In this document: positions 34,350-42,167 of the stretch, in pieces
Layout: every line of letters begins with the position of its first letter
Position numbering within the stretch: the stretch's first letter is position 1
Assembly (NCBI RefSeq): GCF_039542055.1
Contig: NZ_BAABHK010000022.1
Span: 1-64,000 of the forward strand
DNA from: Actinoallomurus vinaceus
GTDB taxonomy: Bacteria > Actinomycetota > Actinomycetes > Streptosporangiales > Streptosporangiaceae
Direction: 5' to 3'
Length of the DNA stretch: 64,000 bases
Made by a program: the position numbers and the translations under genes
Notes under the pieces: model-generated
Databases searched by the model: none
What the model saw: the letters and a program-made list of their open reading frames with translations, nothing else
What the model was told of the DNA's origin: nothing

Positions 34350-34675
34350 CGGCCGGGCTCCTCTTGCGCGCCGCGAGGCCGAACGCATCCTTGCGAACGC
34401 CGGCAGCAGCGCTTGGCACCCGGGCTTCGGGGGACATGTCTCGTGGCCTCCTCTTGTGAACTCCATGGGGTTGTGGCGTCCGTAACGCTTCCGGGCCCGG
34501 GCCGCCCCGGCAACGACGATGCGTCGTGGGTCGGGCACGGCGGGTTATGACGGATTGGCATAGCCGCCGGGTGGTGGCGGAGCTACGGTGAGGCGGGCCC
34601 CGAGCGGCCACGCAAACCTGCGCGGGGCGCAGTAACACCCGTTTTTCCTGCACGGCCCGAGGAAAGGTCGCCCGG
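34350..34675. promoter_or_regulatory. divergent promoter region between the ATPase operon and the XRE gene
   Basis: These 326 bp separate the two divergent regulatory units. The only well-defined element is GAGGAAAGG about 8 nt before the XRE ATG, a good ribosome binding site. I saw no strong palindrome. Confidence 0.4.
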
Positions 34676-36115
34676 ATGGCCAGTACCGCCCGCGTCTGCC
34701 CCAGCTGCCGCATCACGGTCTTGAGCCGGTACAACGCCGAGCCGCTGTGCGCAGCTTGCTTGCGCTCGGTACGGGATCCCGGCGCGCTGGTCCCGACGTG
34801 GATGTGGGACTCGCCGCCGATGCGGCGCGCGCTCGCGCGCGCCGACCTAGGGGCGTTCCTGGCGATCCTGCGGGGCGCGGCCGGACTGTCGCAAATGGAC
34901 TTGGCGCACTTGGTCGAGGGCTGGTCGCAGTCGACGGTGAGCCTGATCGAAAACGGGCGCCGGGCCACGTTGTACGACGTCAGGGAGTTGTTGCGCGTCG
35001 CTGATGCGGTCGATATGCCACGGCAGGCGCTGTTGCCGCTTGTCTTCGGCGATCCAGGTGTCACCGTGGAAGAAGCAGACAATGCCGACCTTACGGGAGA
35101 TGCGTTGGCCGACCTTGATCGCCGGTCCTTCAACACCATGACGGCCGGTCTTGCCGCCGGAGCGCTCGCCCCGATGATCCGGATCCCGGACCGGGCCGAT
35201 GCCGCACACCTGCGATATCTGCGGGCCGGGCTGGCGCGGCTGCGTAACCGTGACCACGATGTCGGCGGCGGCGCCATAGTGCGGCAAGCAGCCCGGCAGT
35301 TCTCCCGGGCTCGCCGCATGCTCGATGAAAGCGACTACACCGAGACCATCGGCCGTCAGCTGCTGGCCGTGGCAGCCGAACTGGCGATTTTCACCGGATG
35401 GCTCGCCTACGACGCTGGCCAGCAGCAGCTGGCCCGGCGGCTCTACAGCGAGGCCGAGTTGCTGACCGGCAGCATCGGCGATGGGCAGCTGTCCGCACAC
35501 GTGTACCTCAACCTGGCGATGCAATCGACCTACCTGGCCCGGGTCGGTACCGCGCGGGGCATGGCGCGGGAGGCTCTGCGGTTCACCGCACAGGCGGCGG
35601 AGACGGCCCGGCATGAGCCGTCGCCGCGGCTGCACGCGCTGATCGCATTGCGGGGGGCCGCCGCGCACGCCCAGCTACGCGATGAGATCGCGTTCCGGTC
35701 AGCGATCGGGCAGGCCCGGCGCGAACTCGACCGCGGCGCACATCCCTTCGACCCGCCCTGGTGCGGCTTTGTCGACCACACCGAGGTCACCGGGTATGAC
35801 GCGGACGGCCGGATCTGGCTCGGCACACCCGCCCGCGCGGCTGCCCTCTACGGCGAGGTGCTGGCCGATCGGGGCCTACCCCGCCGGAACCGGGCCTACT
35901 ACCAGGCCCGGCTAGCCGGGGCGCTCCTGGATGACGGCGACCGCACCGAGGCGATCCGCCAAGGGCTGATGGTCCTACCGGAACTGGGCGAGCAGGTGAC
36001 CTCGACGCGGACTCTGATCGAGCTCCGGCCGGTACGCGCAGCTGCCGAACAGGCCGCTGCAGCGGAGTTCGTGACCCGCTTCGACGCCGCCGCCCGGTCG
36101 CTATCGGTCGCCTAA
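34676..36115 (+). CDS. zinc-ribbon XRE-family regulator with TPR-like C-terminus
   Basis: The 479-aa protein has an N-terminal CxxC...CxxC zinc ribbon (CPSC, then CAAC about 20 residues on). A Cro/CI-type helix-turn-helix follows (FLAILRGAAGLSQMDLAHLVEGWSQSTVSLIENGRR). The long helical C-terminal half (QQLARRLYSEAELLTGSIGDGQLSAHVYLNLAMQSTYLARVG...) resembles TPR-type domains of actinobacterial XRE regulators. It is divergent from the HATPase operon. The architecture suggests a ligand- or partner-sensing developmental or metabolic regulator; targets are unknown. The GNAT gene starts 11 nt after its stop, so co-transcription is likely. Confidence 0.82.
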   Translation: MASTARVCPSCRITVLSRYNAEPLCAACLRSVRDPGALVPTWMWDSPPMRRALARADLGAFLAILRGAAGLSQMDLAHLVEGWSQSTVSLIENGRRATLYDVRELLRVADAVDMPRQALLPLVFGDPGVTVEEADNADLTGDALADLDRRSFNTMTAGLAAGALAPMIRIPDRADAAHLRYLRAGLARLRNRDHDVGGGAIVRQAARQFSRARRMLDESDYTETIGRQLLAVAAELAIFTGWLAYDAGQQQLARRLYSEAELLTGSIGDGQLSAHVYLNLAMQSTYLARVGTARGMAREALRFTAQAAETARHEPSPRLHALIALRGAAAHAQLRDEIAFRSAIGQARRELDRGAHPFDPPWCGFVDHTEVTGYDADGRIWLGTPARAAALYGEVLADRGLPRRNRAYYQARLAGALLDDGDRTEAIRQGLMVLPELGEQVTSTRTLIELRPVRAAAEQAAAAEFVTRFDAAARSLSVA

Positions 36116-36126
36116 GGGGAGAGAGC

Positions 36127-36693
36127 ATGTTCGATGGGGTGAAGTTCCGCCGCTACGACGCGGTCGGCGCCAAGACCGTCCGCGACCTGGTCGCCGACAT
36201 CCACCGCGACGCCTACGGCGAACGGGTCACTGGCGATGGGTTCTCCTCCGACGAGGCGTTCATGCGCCGGTTCGACGCATACACCGCCCGCGACGGCTTC
36301 GACCTCCTCGTAGCCGTCGACGACGCCGGCGAGGCAATCGGTCAAGCGTGGGGGTGGCCCCTGCCCGCCGACACCGCCTGGTGGCGCGGCCTGATCGAGC
36401 CGCCCGAATTGGGCTTCACCGACGAAGACGGACATCGCACCTTCGCATTGAGCGAGATCATGGTCCGCCAAGCGTTCACCGGGCGAGGCATCGCCCACGC
36501 CCTCCACGACGAACTTCTGAGCGACCGGACCGAGCAACGCGCGACGCTCCTGGTCCGCCCGACCAACACCACGGCGTACCAGGCATACCAGCGCTGGGGA
36601 TGGCGGACTGTCGCCAAGCTACGCCCTGACTGGCCCGATGCCCCGCTGATGCATGTCTTGACCCTGTCCCTGCCACAGCATCGCCGGTCCTGA
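36127..36693 (+). CDS. GNAT family N-acetyltransferase
   Basis: The 188-aa protein carries the acetyl-CoA-binding motif A (ALSEIMVRQAFTGRGIAHALHDELL, the Q/RxxGxG/A loop) and a motif B region (LLVRPTNTTAYQAYQRWGWRTVAKL). The ATG at 36127 has GGGGAGAG just upstream. It follows the XRE gene closely. The substrate is unknown; small-molecule or protein acetylation is possible. Confidence 0.85.
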   Translation: MFDGVKFRRYDAVGAKTVRDLVADIHRDAYGERVTGDGFSSDEAFMRRFDAYTARDGFDLLVAVDDAGEAIGQAWGWPLPADTAWWRGLIEPPELGFTDEDGHRTFALSEIMVRQAFTGRGIAHALHDELLSDRTEQRATLLVRPTNTTAYQAYQRWGWRTVAKLRPDWPDAPLMHVLTLSLPQHRRS

Positions 36694-36869
36694 TGCGGGC
36701 CAGGGAAGCAGCCGCCCGGGCCGCGCCACAAAGTCGCTGTGACACCGTGGAAGCGGCAGTCGCCGATGCTCGCCGTGCGGTGTTTGAGTTCGACGACGCT
36801 CGGACGTGGCCGGAGCCCACCCGGCAGGGCATGATGGAGCCGCTTGCTGCCGAGATGTGGGGCCTGTGA
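36693..36869 (+). CDS. possible small protein coupled to the GNAT gene
   Basis: A 58-codon frame begins with an ATG sharing its A with the GNAT TGA (TGATG) and reads MRAREAAARAAPQSRCDTVE, VADARRAVFEFDDARTWPEP and MMEPLAAEMWGL before a TGA. The overlap fits translational coupling, and the composition (Ala/Arg helix, then acidic) is plausible for a small soluble protein. There is no family recognition, so it could be chance. Confidence 0.35.
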   Translation: MRAREAAARAAPQSRCDTVEAAVADARRAVFEFDDARTWPEPTRQGMMEPLAAEMWGL

Positions 36870-36912
36870 CGTGCGGTTAGTTAGGGGACCTGCACAGCGC
36901 CGGGCGGGGCCT

Positions 36913-37110
36913 TCATGGATGTTGGTCGTCCGTTTGGAGAATGTGGAGGCCGAATCCGGCGAGGATGGCGTCGGCCTGATCGACGGAGATGTGGGCGCCT
37001 TTGAGAGCGTGGAGGTCGACTGGTGTGAGCTGGCCGAGGTCGGCTCCGCGCAGGTCGCGGCGCGTAGGTCTTCTCTGAACTAAGAGATGATCGGGTCTGT
37101 ACGGTCAACG
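36913..37110 (-). pseudogene. pentapeptide-repeat protein C-terminal remnant
   Basis: The reverse strand encodes RRDLRGADLGQLTPVDLHAL followed by KGAHISVDQADAILAGFGLHI and a stop at 36913. The A(D/N)LxG-type pentapeptides followed by a GAxISxxQA segment are the usual C-terminal end of actinobacterial pentapeptide-repeat proteins. No start codon or further repeats remain upstream; a TGA in the same frame cuts it near 37110. The sequence up to 37323 shows no other gene. Confidence 0.45.
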
Positions 37111-37323
37111 GTGGATCTTCGAGCAGGAAGTGACACCTGATGACAGACGTGACGGTCTCCGCCGAGGCTGTAGAGGAAGTCCAGCCCGTGGGGGTGAGGG
37201 GCCCTGCGTTTTCCGGACAGCCGTCGACGCCCGGACCGTCCCAAGCTCCGGCCAACCATCCCCGAGGGGCTCAGGGACGGGCGGCTGTGAAAGCCGACCA
37301 TTGCTCGGACGCGCCGACTGCGT

Positions 37324-37581
37324 CTACGGGGCTCCGGGTCCCTGGCCCGCCAGGTCCAGTGCGATGTCCATGATCATGTCCTCCTGGCCGCCCACCATCT
37401 TCCGGCGGCCGACCTCGACCAGGATGCTGCGGGTGTCCAGCCCGTGGCGCTTCGCGGCGGCCTCGGCATGGCGCAGAAAGCTGGAGTAGACGATGATCTC
37501 ACACGTGAGCGGCCGACCGGTGTCGGCTGCCGACGCCAGGAGCGCACGGATCGCGTGGTCCGCTCGCGCCGAGATTCGCAT
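37324..37581 (-). pseudogene. chimeric fragment: Rrf2 regulator N-terminus joined in frame to aldolase C-terminus
   Basis: The 85-codon frame starts MRISARADHAIRALLASAAD, the characteristic opening of an Rrf2-family regulator (MRISxxADYAVRALLxLA). After residue about 28 it switches to VYSSFLRHAEAAAKRHGL and VEVGRRKMVGGQEDMIMDIALDL, the C-terminal end of 4-hydroxy-2-oxovalerate aldolase (MhpE/DmpG family). Neither half is complete: the Rrf2 helix-turn-helix and Cys ligands, and the aldolase TIM barrel, are gone. The simplest explanation is a deletion that fused two once-neighbouring genes in frame. It may still be translated. Confidence 0.7.
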
Positions 37582-37610
37582 GGCGTCTTACGCCACCCAA
37601 TTAGCCCCCT

Positions 37611-38636
37611 TTAGGTGTCTATTGCCGTGAGGGCGGGCCGCCAGCCGAGCTTGGGGGCGATCAGCGTACGGACGTCGTGGAGGATCTGCTCGTAGTCTCG
37701 CTCGTCGAACTCGTACGGCAGTTCCAGGCGCAGCTCGGAGACCGCGGCCACGGCGCGGTCTCCGAGCAGGCGCTCGATGATCTCCGCTGAGGGGCCGACC
37801 AGGTCGGGGGCGAAGAGGATCCGCCGCTCACCGTGGGGTGCGAGGGTGCGGGCGTGCCGGCTCGCCGCATAGCGGCGGTACCGCTCCCTGGTCGCGGCAT
37901 CCGCGCCGTCCCACGGCACGATGACCCGGCCCAGCGCCACCCGGCCGGGGCGGCCCGGGGGCAGGAGGCGGCGGTACTCTCCGATCAGCGCGAGCTGCGC
38001 GGTCACGAAGTCGTCGCTGCCCTCGCCCTGGATGATGTTGCCGGTCAGCAGGTTCAGCCCGTGCCCGGCGGCCCAGCGGATCGAGCGCAGGCTGCCCCCG
38101 CCGTACCAGATCCGGTCGAGCAGTCCCGGGCTCCGCGGCTGCAAGCGCGGCCGCTGGACGTTCCCCGGTGAGTGGATGACGGTGTCCGGGCCGCCGAGGT
38201 AGTCCCCGCGCAGGTTGTCGACGAGCCGTCCGATCCGGCCGTACGACAGGTCGTAGGAACGCCAGTCGCCGTCGTACACGACGTCCCCGAGCAGGTCCGC
38301 GTGCGGCATCCCGGTGCTGAACCCCGGGTGCAGCCGGCCGCGGGCGAGCACGTCGACGGTCGCGAGGTCCTCGGCCAGCCGGAAGGGGTTCTCGTAGCCG
38401 ATCGGGATCACCGCGGTCCCCAGCTCGATGCGCCGGGTGCGCTGGCTCGCGGCGGCGAGGAAGACCGCCGCCGAGGAGACGCCGTGTTCCAGGTGCCGCT
38501 GCCGGATCCAGGCGCCGTCGAAGCCCTCGCGCTCCCCGAACTCGAACAGCCGGAGCGTCGCCTCCAGCCCGGCGTACGGGTCGTCGTCGGGGTAGTTGCC
38601 GGGGCTCAGGAAGGACAGCGAACGGATCGTGGTCAT
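37611..38636 (-). CDS. LLM class flavin-dependent oxidoreductase
   Basis: The 341-aa luciferase-like monooxygenase starts at the ATG at 38636 (MTTIRSLSFLSPGNYPDDDP), which overlaps the ABC ATPase stop by ATGA. TIM-barrel features include FGEREGFDGAWIRQRHLEHGVSSAAVFLAAASQRTRRIELGTAVIPIGYENP, GFSTGMPHADLLG and RIWYGGGSLRSIRWAAGHGLNLL. It should use reduced FMN from the operon's flavin reductase to oxygenate a C-S or C-N bond. It is the last gene of the ten-gene operon. Confidence 0.88.
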   Translation of the reverse strand: MTTIRSLSFLSPGNYPDDDPYAGLEATLRLFEFGEREGFDGAWIRQRHLEHGVSSAAVFLAAASQRTRRIELGTAVIPIGYENPFRLAEDLATVDVLARGRLHPGFSTGMPHADLLGDVVYDGDWRSYDLSYGRIGRLVDNLRGDYLGGPDTVIHSPGNVQRPRLQPRSPGLLDRIWYGGGSLRSIRWAAGHGLNLLTGNIIQGEGSDDFVTAQLALIGEYRRLLPPGRPGRVALGRVIVPWDGADAATRERYRRYAASRHARTLAPHGERRILFAPDLVGPSAEIIERLLGDRAVAAVSELRLELPYEFDERDYEQILHDVRTLIAPKLGWRPALTAIDT

Positions 38637-40294
38637 GCCCGCTCCTCTGATCGACGTGGGCCGGTGGCGGCGCGGGCTCTCCGGCCGGGGATGGCGGCCA
38701 GCAGTTCGCGGGTGTGGGGGTGGGCGGGAGCGCCGAAGATCTGCTCGGTCGTGCCGGTCTCGACGACGCGCCCGTCTTTGAGGACCGCGACCCGGTGCGC
38801 GATCTGCCGTACGACGGCGAGGTCGTGCGAGATGAACAGGTAGGCCACGCCGGTGTCGGCCTGCAGTTCGGCCAACAGTTCCAGCACCTGGGCCTGGACG
38901 GAGACGTCGAGCGCCGAGACGGGCTCGTCGCACACGACCAGGTCGGGCCGGAGCGCGAGCGCGCGGGCGATCGCGACCCGCTGCCGCTGCCCACCGGACA
39001 GCTCAGCCGGCCGTCGGTCCAGCGCCGAGGCCGGGAGGGCCACGCGGTCGAGCAGTTCCCGGGCACGGGCCGTACGGGAGGCCCGGTCGCCGATCCGGAA
39101 GGCCCGCAGCGGCTCGCTGATCACCTCGCCGATCGAGAACCGCGGGTCGAGCGAGGCGTACGGGTTCTGGTAGACGAGCTGGGCGCGGCGCCGCAGCCGC
39201 CGCAGCGCATCTCCATGGGCGGTGGTGACGTCCTCGCCGTCGAAGACGATCCGCCCGGCGGACGGCTCGACGAGGCGCAGCACCAGCCGGGCGGTGGTCG
39301 ACTTGCCGGAGCCCGACTCGCCGACCAGGGCCAGCGTCCGGCCGCGGTGCACGGTGAGACCGACGTCGTCGACGGCCCGCACCGTACGGGCGGTGCCCCG
39401 CGTGTGCGGGAGGGGGAACTCCTTGACGAGACCGTCGGCGACGACCAAGGGCTCCTCCCCCGGCGACGACGCGCCGGCGGGCCGTACGCGCGGCCGGGCG
39501 ACGGTGAGGCTGGGCGCGCTGCGCAGCAGCCGCCGCGTGTACTCGTCCTGCGGGTCGTCGAGGATCCGCCGGGCCGGGCCTGCCTCGACGACACGTCCCC
39601 GCGACATCACGACGATGCGCTGGGCCCGGTCCGCGGCCACGCCCAGGTCGTGGGTGACGAGGAGGACCGCGCTGCCGAGCTCGCCGGTCAGGTGCTCGAG
39701 ATGGTCGAGGATCCGGCGCTGCACCGTGACGTCCAGCGCGCTGGTCGGCTCGTCCGCGACGATCAGTTCCGGCGAGGCGGCGATGGCGATCGCGATCAGC
39801 ACGCGCTGCCGCATGCCGCCGGACAGCTCGTGGGGATACTGCCGGGCCCGCGTTTCCGGGTCGGGCAGGCCCGCCCGTTCCAGCACCGCCACCGCGTCCA
39901 GCGGCGCCGAGCGGCGGGTGGACCGGCCGTGCAGCCGCAGCACCTCCGCGACCTGCTCACCGACGCGTTTGACCGGGTTCAACGACACGGTCGGGTCCTG
40001 CGGGATCAGGCCGATCCGCGCCCCGCGCACGGCGCGCAGCCCGCGTTCGGACAGGTGCGTGAGATCCTCGCCGGCGAACCTGACGTGGCCGGCCTCGATG
40101 ACGGCGTTGTCGGCGAGCAGCCGGGGAACGGCGTGCGCGGTCGTGCTCTTGCCCGACCCGGATTCCCCCACGAGCGCGACGATCTCGCCCGGGTGCACGT
40201 CCAGGTCGACGCCGCGCACGGCGGTGAGCCGGCCGGTCCGGGTCCGGTACGAGACGGTCAGGTCCCGGATCTCCAGCAGCGGGGTGCCGGTCAT
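38633..40294 (-). CDS. fused dipeptide/nickel-type ABC transporter ATPase (two nucleotide-binding domains)
   Basis: The 553-aa protein contains two complete ABC ATPase domains, each with a Walker A (VALVGESGSGKSTT near residue 38; LALVGESGSGKSTT in the second half). The signatures are LSGGMRQRV and LSGGQRQRV, the Walker B sequences are LIVADEPTSALD and LVVCDEPVSALD, and the switch His residues are present. This is the DppD-DppF arrangement fused into one chain, common in actinobacteria. The start is the ATG at 40294 (ATGA overlap with the permease). It powers the importer formed by the two permeases and binding protein upstream in the operon. Confidence 0.93.
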   Translation of the reverse strand: MTGTPLLEIRDLTVSYRTRTGRLTAVRGVDLDVHPGEIVALVGESGSGKSTTAHAVPRLLADNAVIEAGHVRFAGEDLTHLSERGLRAVRGARIGLIPQDPTVSLNPVKRVGEQVAEVLRLHGRSTRRSAPLDAVAVLERAGLPDPETRARQYPHELSGGMRQRVLIAIAIAASPELIVADEPTSALDVTVQRRILDHLEHLTGELGSAVLLVTHDLGVAADRAQRIVVMSRGRVVEAGPARRILDDPQDEYTRRLLRSAPSLTVARPRVRPAGASSPGEEPLVVADGLVKEFPLPHTRGTARTVRAVDDVGLTVHRGRTLALVGESGSGKSTTARLVLRLVEPSAGRIVFDGEDVTTAHGDALRRLRRRAQLVYQNPYASLDPRFSIGEVISEPLRAFRIGDRASRTARARELLDRVALPASALDRRPAELSGGQRQRVAIARALALRPDLVVCDEPVSALDVSVQAQVLELLAELQADTGVAYLFISHDLAVVRQIAHRVAVLKDGRVVETGTTEQIFGAPAHPHTRELLAAIPGRRARAATGPRRSEERA

Positions 40295-41208
40295 GACGCC
40301 CTCGCGAACTCGCCGTCCAGCGCGCGGGCGATCCGGTTGGTGGCCAGTACGGTCGCCGCGATGGTCAGCCCCGGCAGGGTGGTCATCCACCAGGCGTTCG
40401 CCAGGTAGTTGCGGCCCTCGGAGATCAGGGTCCCCCATTCGGGTGCCGGTGGCGCCGCGCCGTACCCGAGGAAGCTGAGCGCGGACACCGCGAGGATCGC
40501 CGCGCCGAAGTCCAGCGTGGCCAGCACCAGGACCGGGCCGGTCGCGTTGGGGAGCACGTGCCGGGTGAGCACGCCGTACCAGCGCACGCCGCAGGAGCGG
40601 GCCGCCTCGACGAACACCGCCTGGCGCACCCGCAGCACCTCCGCCCGCGTCACGCGGGCGAAGGTCGCCACGCTCGCGATCCCGACGGCGACCGCCACCT
40701 TGACCGTGCCGTAGCCGAGCGCGGTGACGAGGGCCAGTGACAGGAACAGCGCGGGGATGGACAGCAGCACGTCGACGAACCGCATCAGCAGGTCCTCGAC
40801 CCACCGGCCGACGAACCCGGCCAGCAGGCCGAGCAGGCCGCCGACGACGAACGCGACCGCCACCGCGATCAGCGTCGCCTTCAGCGACAGCGCGGCGCCG
40901 TGGACCATCCGGGCGTACAGGTCGCGGCCGAGTTCGTCGGTGCCGAACCAGTGCGCCCCGCTCGGCGGCCGGAACGCCTGCGCGGGTGTCCCGGTGAGCG
41001 GATCGCGGGAGGTGAACAGGCCGGGCCCGAACGAGGCCGTGAGCACCGCGGCGACCACGAGGATCGACAGGACGAGCCCGGGACGGCGTAGCAGGAACCG
41101 TCCCGTACGCGCGAGGTCGAACCGGCGGTGGGCGGTCCAGTCGCCGTGTCCGACCGGCCCGGCGAGGGCGGCCTCGGCCACGATGTCCTCGTCCAGCGTC
41201 CGGCTCAT
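40291..41208 (-). CDS. dipeptide-type ABC transporter permease (DppC type)
   Basis: The 305-aa membrane protein has the DppC N-terminal helix (PGLVLSILVVAAVLTASFGPGLF), the HWFGTDELGRDLYARMVHGA motif, and the EAA loop VEAARSCGVRWYGVLTRHVLPN. It begins with MSRTLDEDIVAE at 41208 (ATGA overlap with DppB). Confidence 0.93.
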   Translation of the reverse strand: MSRTLDEDIVAEAALAGPVGHGDWTAHRRFDLARTGRFLLRRPGLVLSILVVAAVLTASFGPGLFTSRDPLTGTPAQAFRPPSGAHWFGTDELGRDLYARMVHGAALSLKATLIAVAVAFVVGGLLGLLAGFVGRWVEDLLMRFVDVLLSIPALFLSLALVTALGYGTVKVAVAVGIASVATFARVTRAEVLRVRQAVFVEAARSCGVRWYGVLTRHVLPNATGPVLVLATLDFGAAILAVSALSFLGYGAAPPAPEWGTLISEGRNYLANAWWMTTLPGLTIAATVLATNRIARALDGEFARAS

Positions 41209-42164
41209 GTGAGCCTCCAGCGGTTCTGCCCGGCCAGGACGATCCGGGGGTCGAGCAGGGGATAGATCAGGTCGACGGCCAGGTTGACCAGCACGAACAC
41301 CAGCGATCCGAACACGATGACGCCCTGGACGACCGGGATGTCCTGGGCCGAGACCGCGCCGGCGGTGACCCGTCCGAGGCCGTTGCGGGAGAAGACGGTC
41401 TCGACGACCACGGAGTTGGCCATGAGTTGCCCGACCAGGACACCGAGGACCGTCAGGGCGGGCAGGGACGCGTTGCGGAGCGCGTGGTGGAGGTGCACCC
41501 GTGCCCGTCCGGCGCCCTTCGCCCGCGCCGTCTCCACGTACGGCTCGGCCAGTGCGGTGGACAGGCTCTTGGCCAGCACCTGCGCGATCATCGCGCCGCT
41601 GAGGACCGCCAGGGTCACGGCCGGCAGGACGAGCCCGCGCAGCCCGTCGTTGCCGAAGGCCGGGAACAGCCGGGCCCGGAAGGAGAACAGCTCCACCAGC
41701 ATCAGCCCCACCCAGAACGTCGGGACGGACACCCCCAGCGGCGGCAGCGACAGCAGTGCCTGCCGCAGCCAGCGCAGCGGGGTGTAGGTCGCCAGCAGGG
41801 CGAGCCCTCCGCCGAAGATCACCGCCAGGACGAGCGCGGTGCCGGTCAGCTCCAGCGTCTGCGGGAGCGCGTCGGCGATGACCGAGGTGACGGACCGGCC
41901 GGTCGCCACCGAGTCGCCGAAGTCGCCGCGCACCGCCTTGCCGAGGTAGTCGGCGTACTGCACCAGCGCCGGCTTGTCGAACCCGTACTCCGCCTTCAGC
42001 CGGGCGAGCTGCGCTGGGTCGGCGGTCCCCTGGTCGGCCCCCTGGCCGGCCATGGCCGAGACCGGGTCGCCGGGCAGGTAGTCCAGCACCAGGAACGACA
42101 CCGTGTAGGCGGCCCACAGCACGCCGGCCGCCTGCGCGAGACGCCTGATCACGTAACGGCGCAT
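41205..42164 (-). CDS. dipeptide-type ABC transporter permease (DppB type)
   Basis: The 319-aa membrane protein has the DppB N-terminus (MRRYVIRRLAQAAGVLWAAYTVSFLVLDYLPGDP), GKAVRGDFGDSVATGRSV, and the EAA loop YVETARAKGAGRARVHLHHALRN. Three bases separate it from the binding-protein stop, the only junction of this operon without overlap. Confidence 0.93.
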   Translation of the reverse strand: MRRYVIRRLAQAAGVLWAAYTVSFLVLDYLPGDPVSAMAGQGADQGTADPAQLARLKAEYGFDKPALVQYADYLGKAVRGDFGDSVATGRSVTSVIADALPQTLELTGTALVLAVIFGGGLALLATYTPLRWLRQALLSLPPLGVSVPTFWVGLMLVELFSFRARLFPAFGNDGLRGLVLPAVTLAVLSGAMIAQVLAKSLSTALAEPYVETARAKGAGRARVHLHHALRNASLPALTVLGVLVGQLMANSVVVETVFSRNGLGRVTAGAVSAQDIPVVQGVIVFGSLVFVLVNLAVDLIYPLLDPRIVLAGQNRWRLT

Positions 42165-42167
42165 CGG

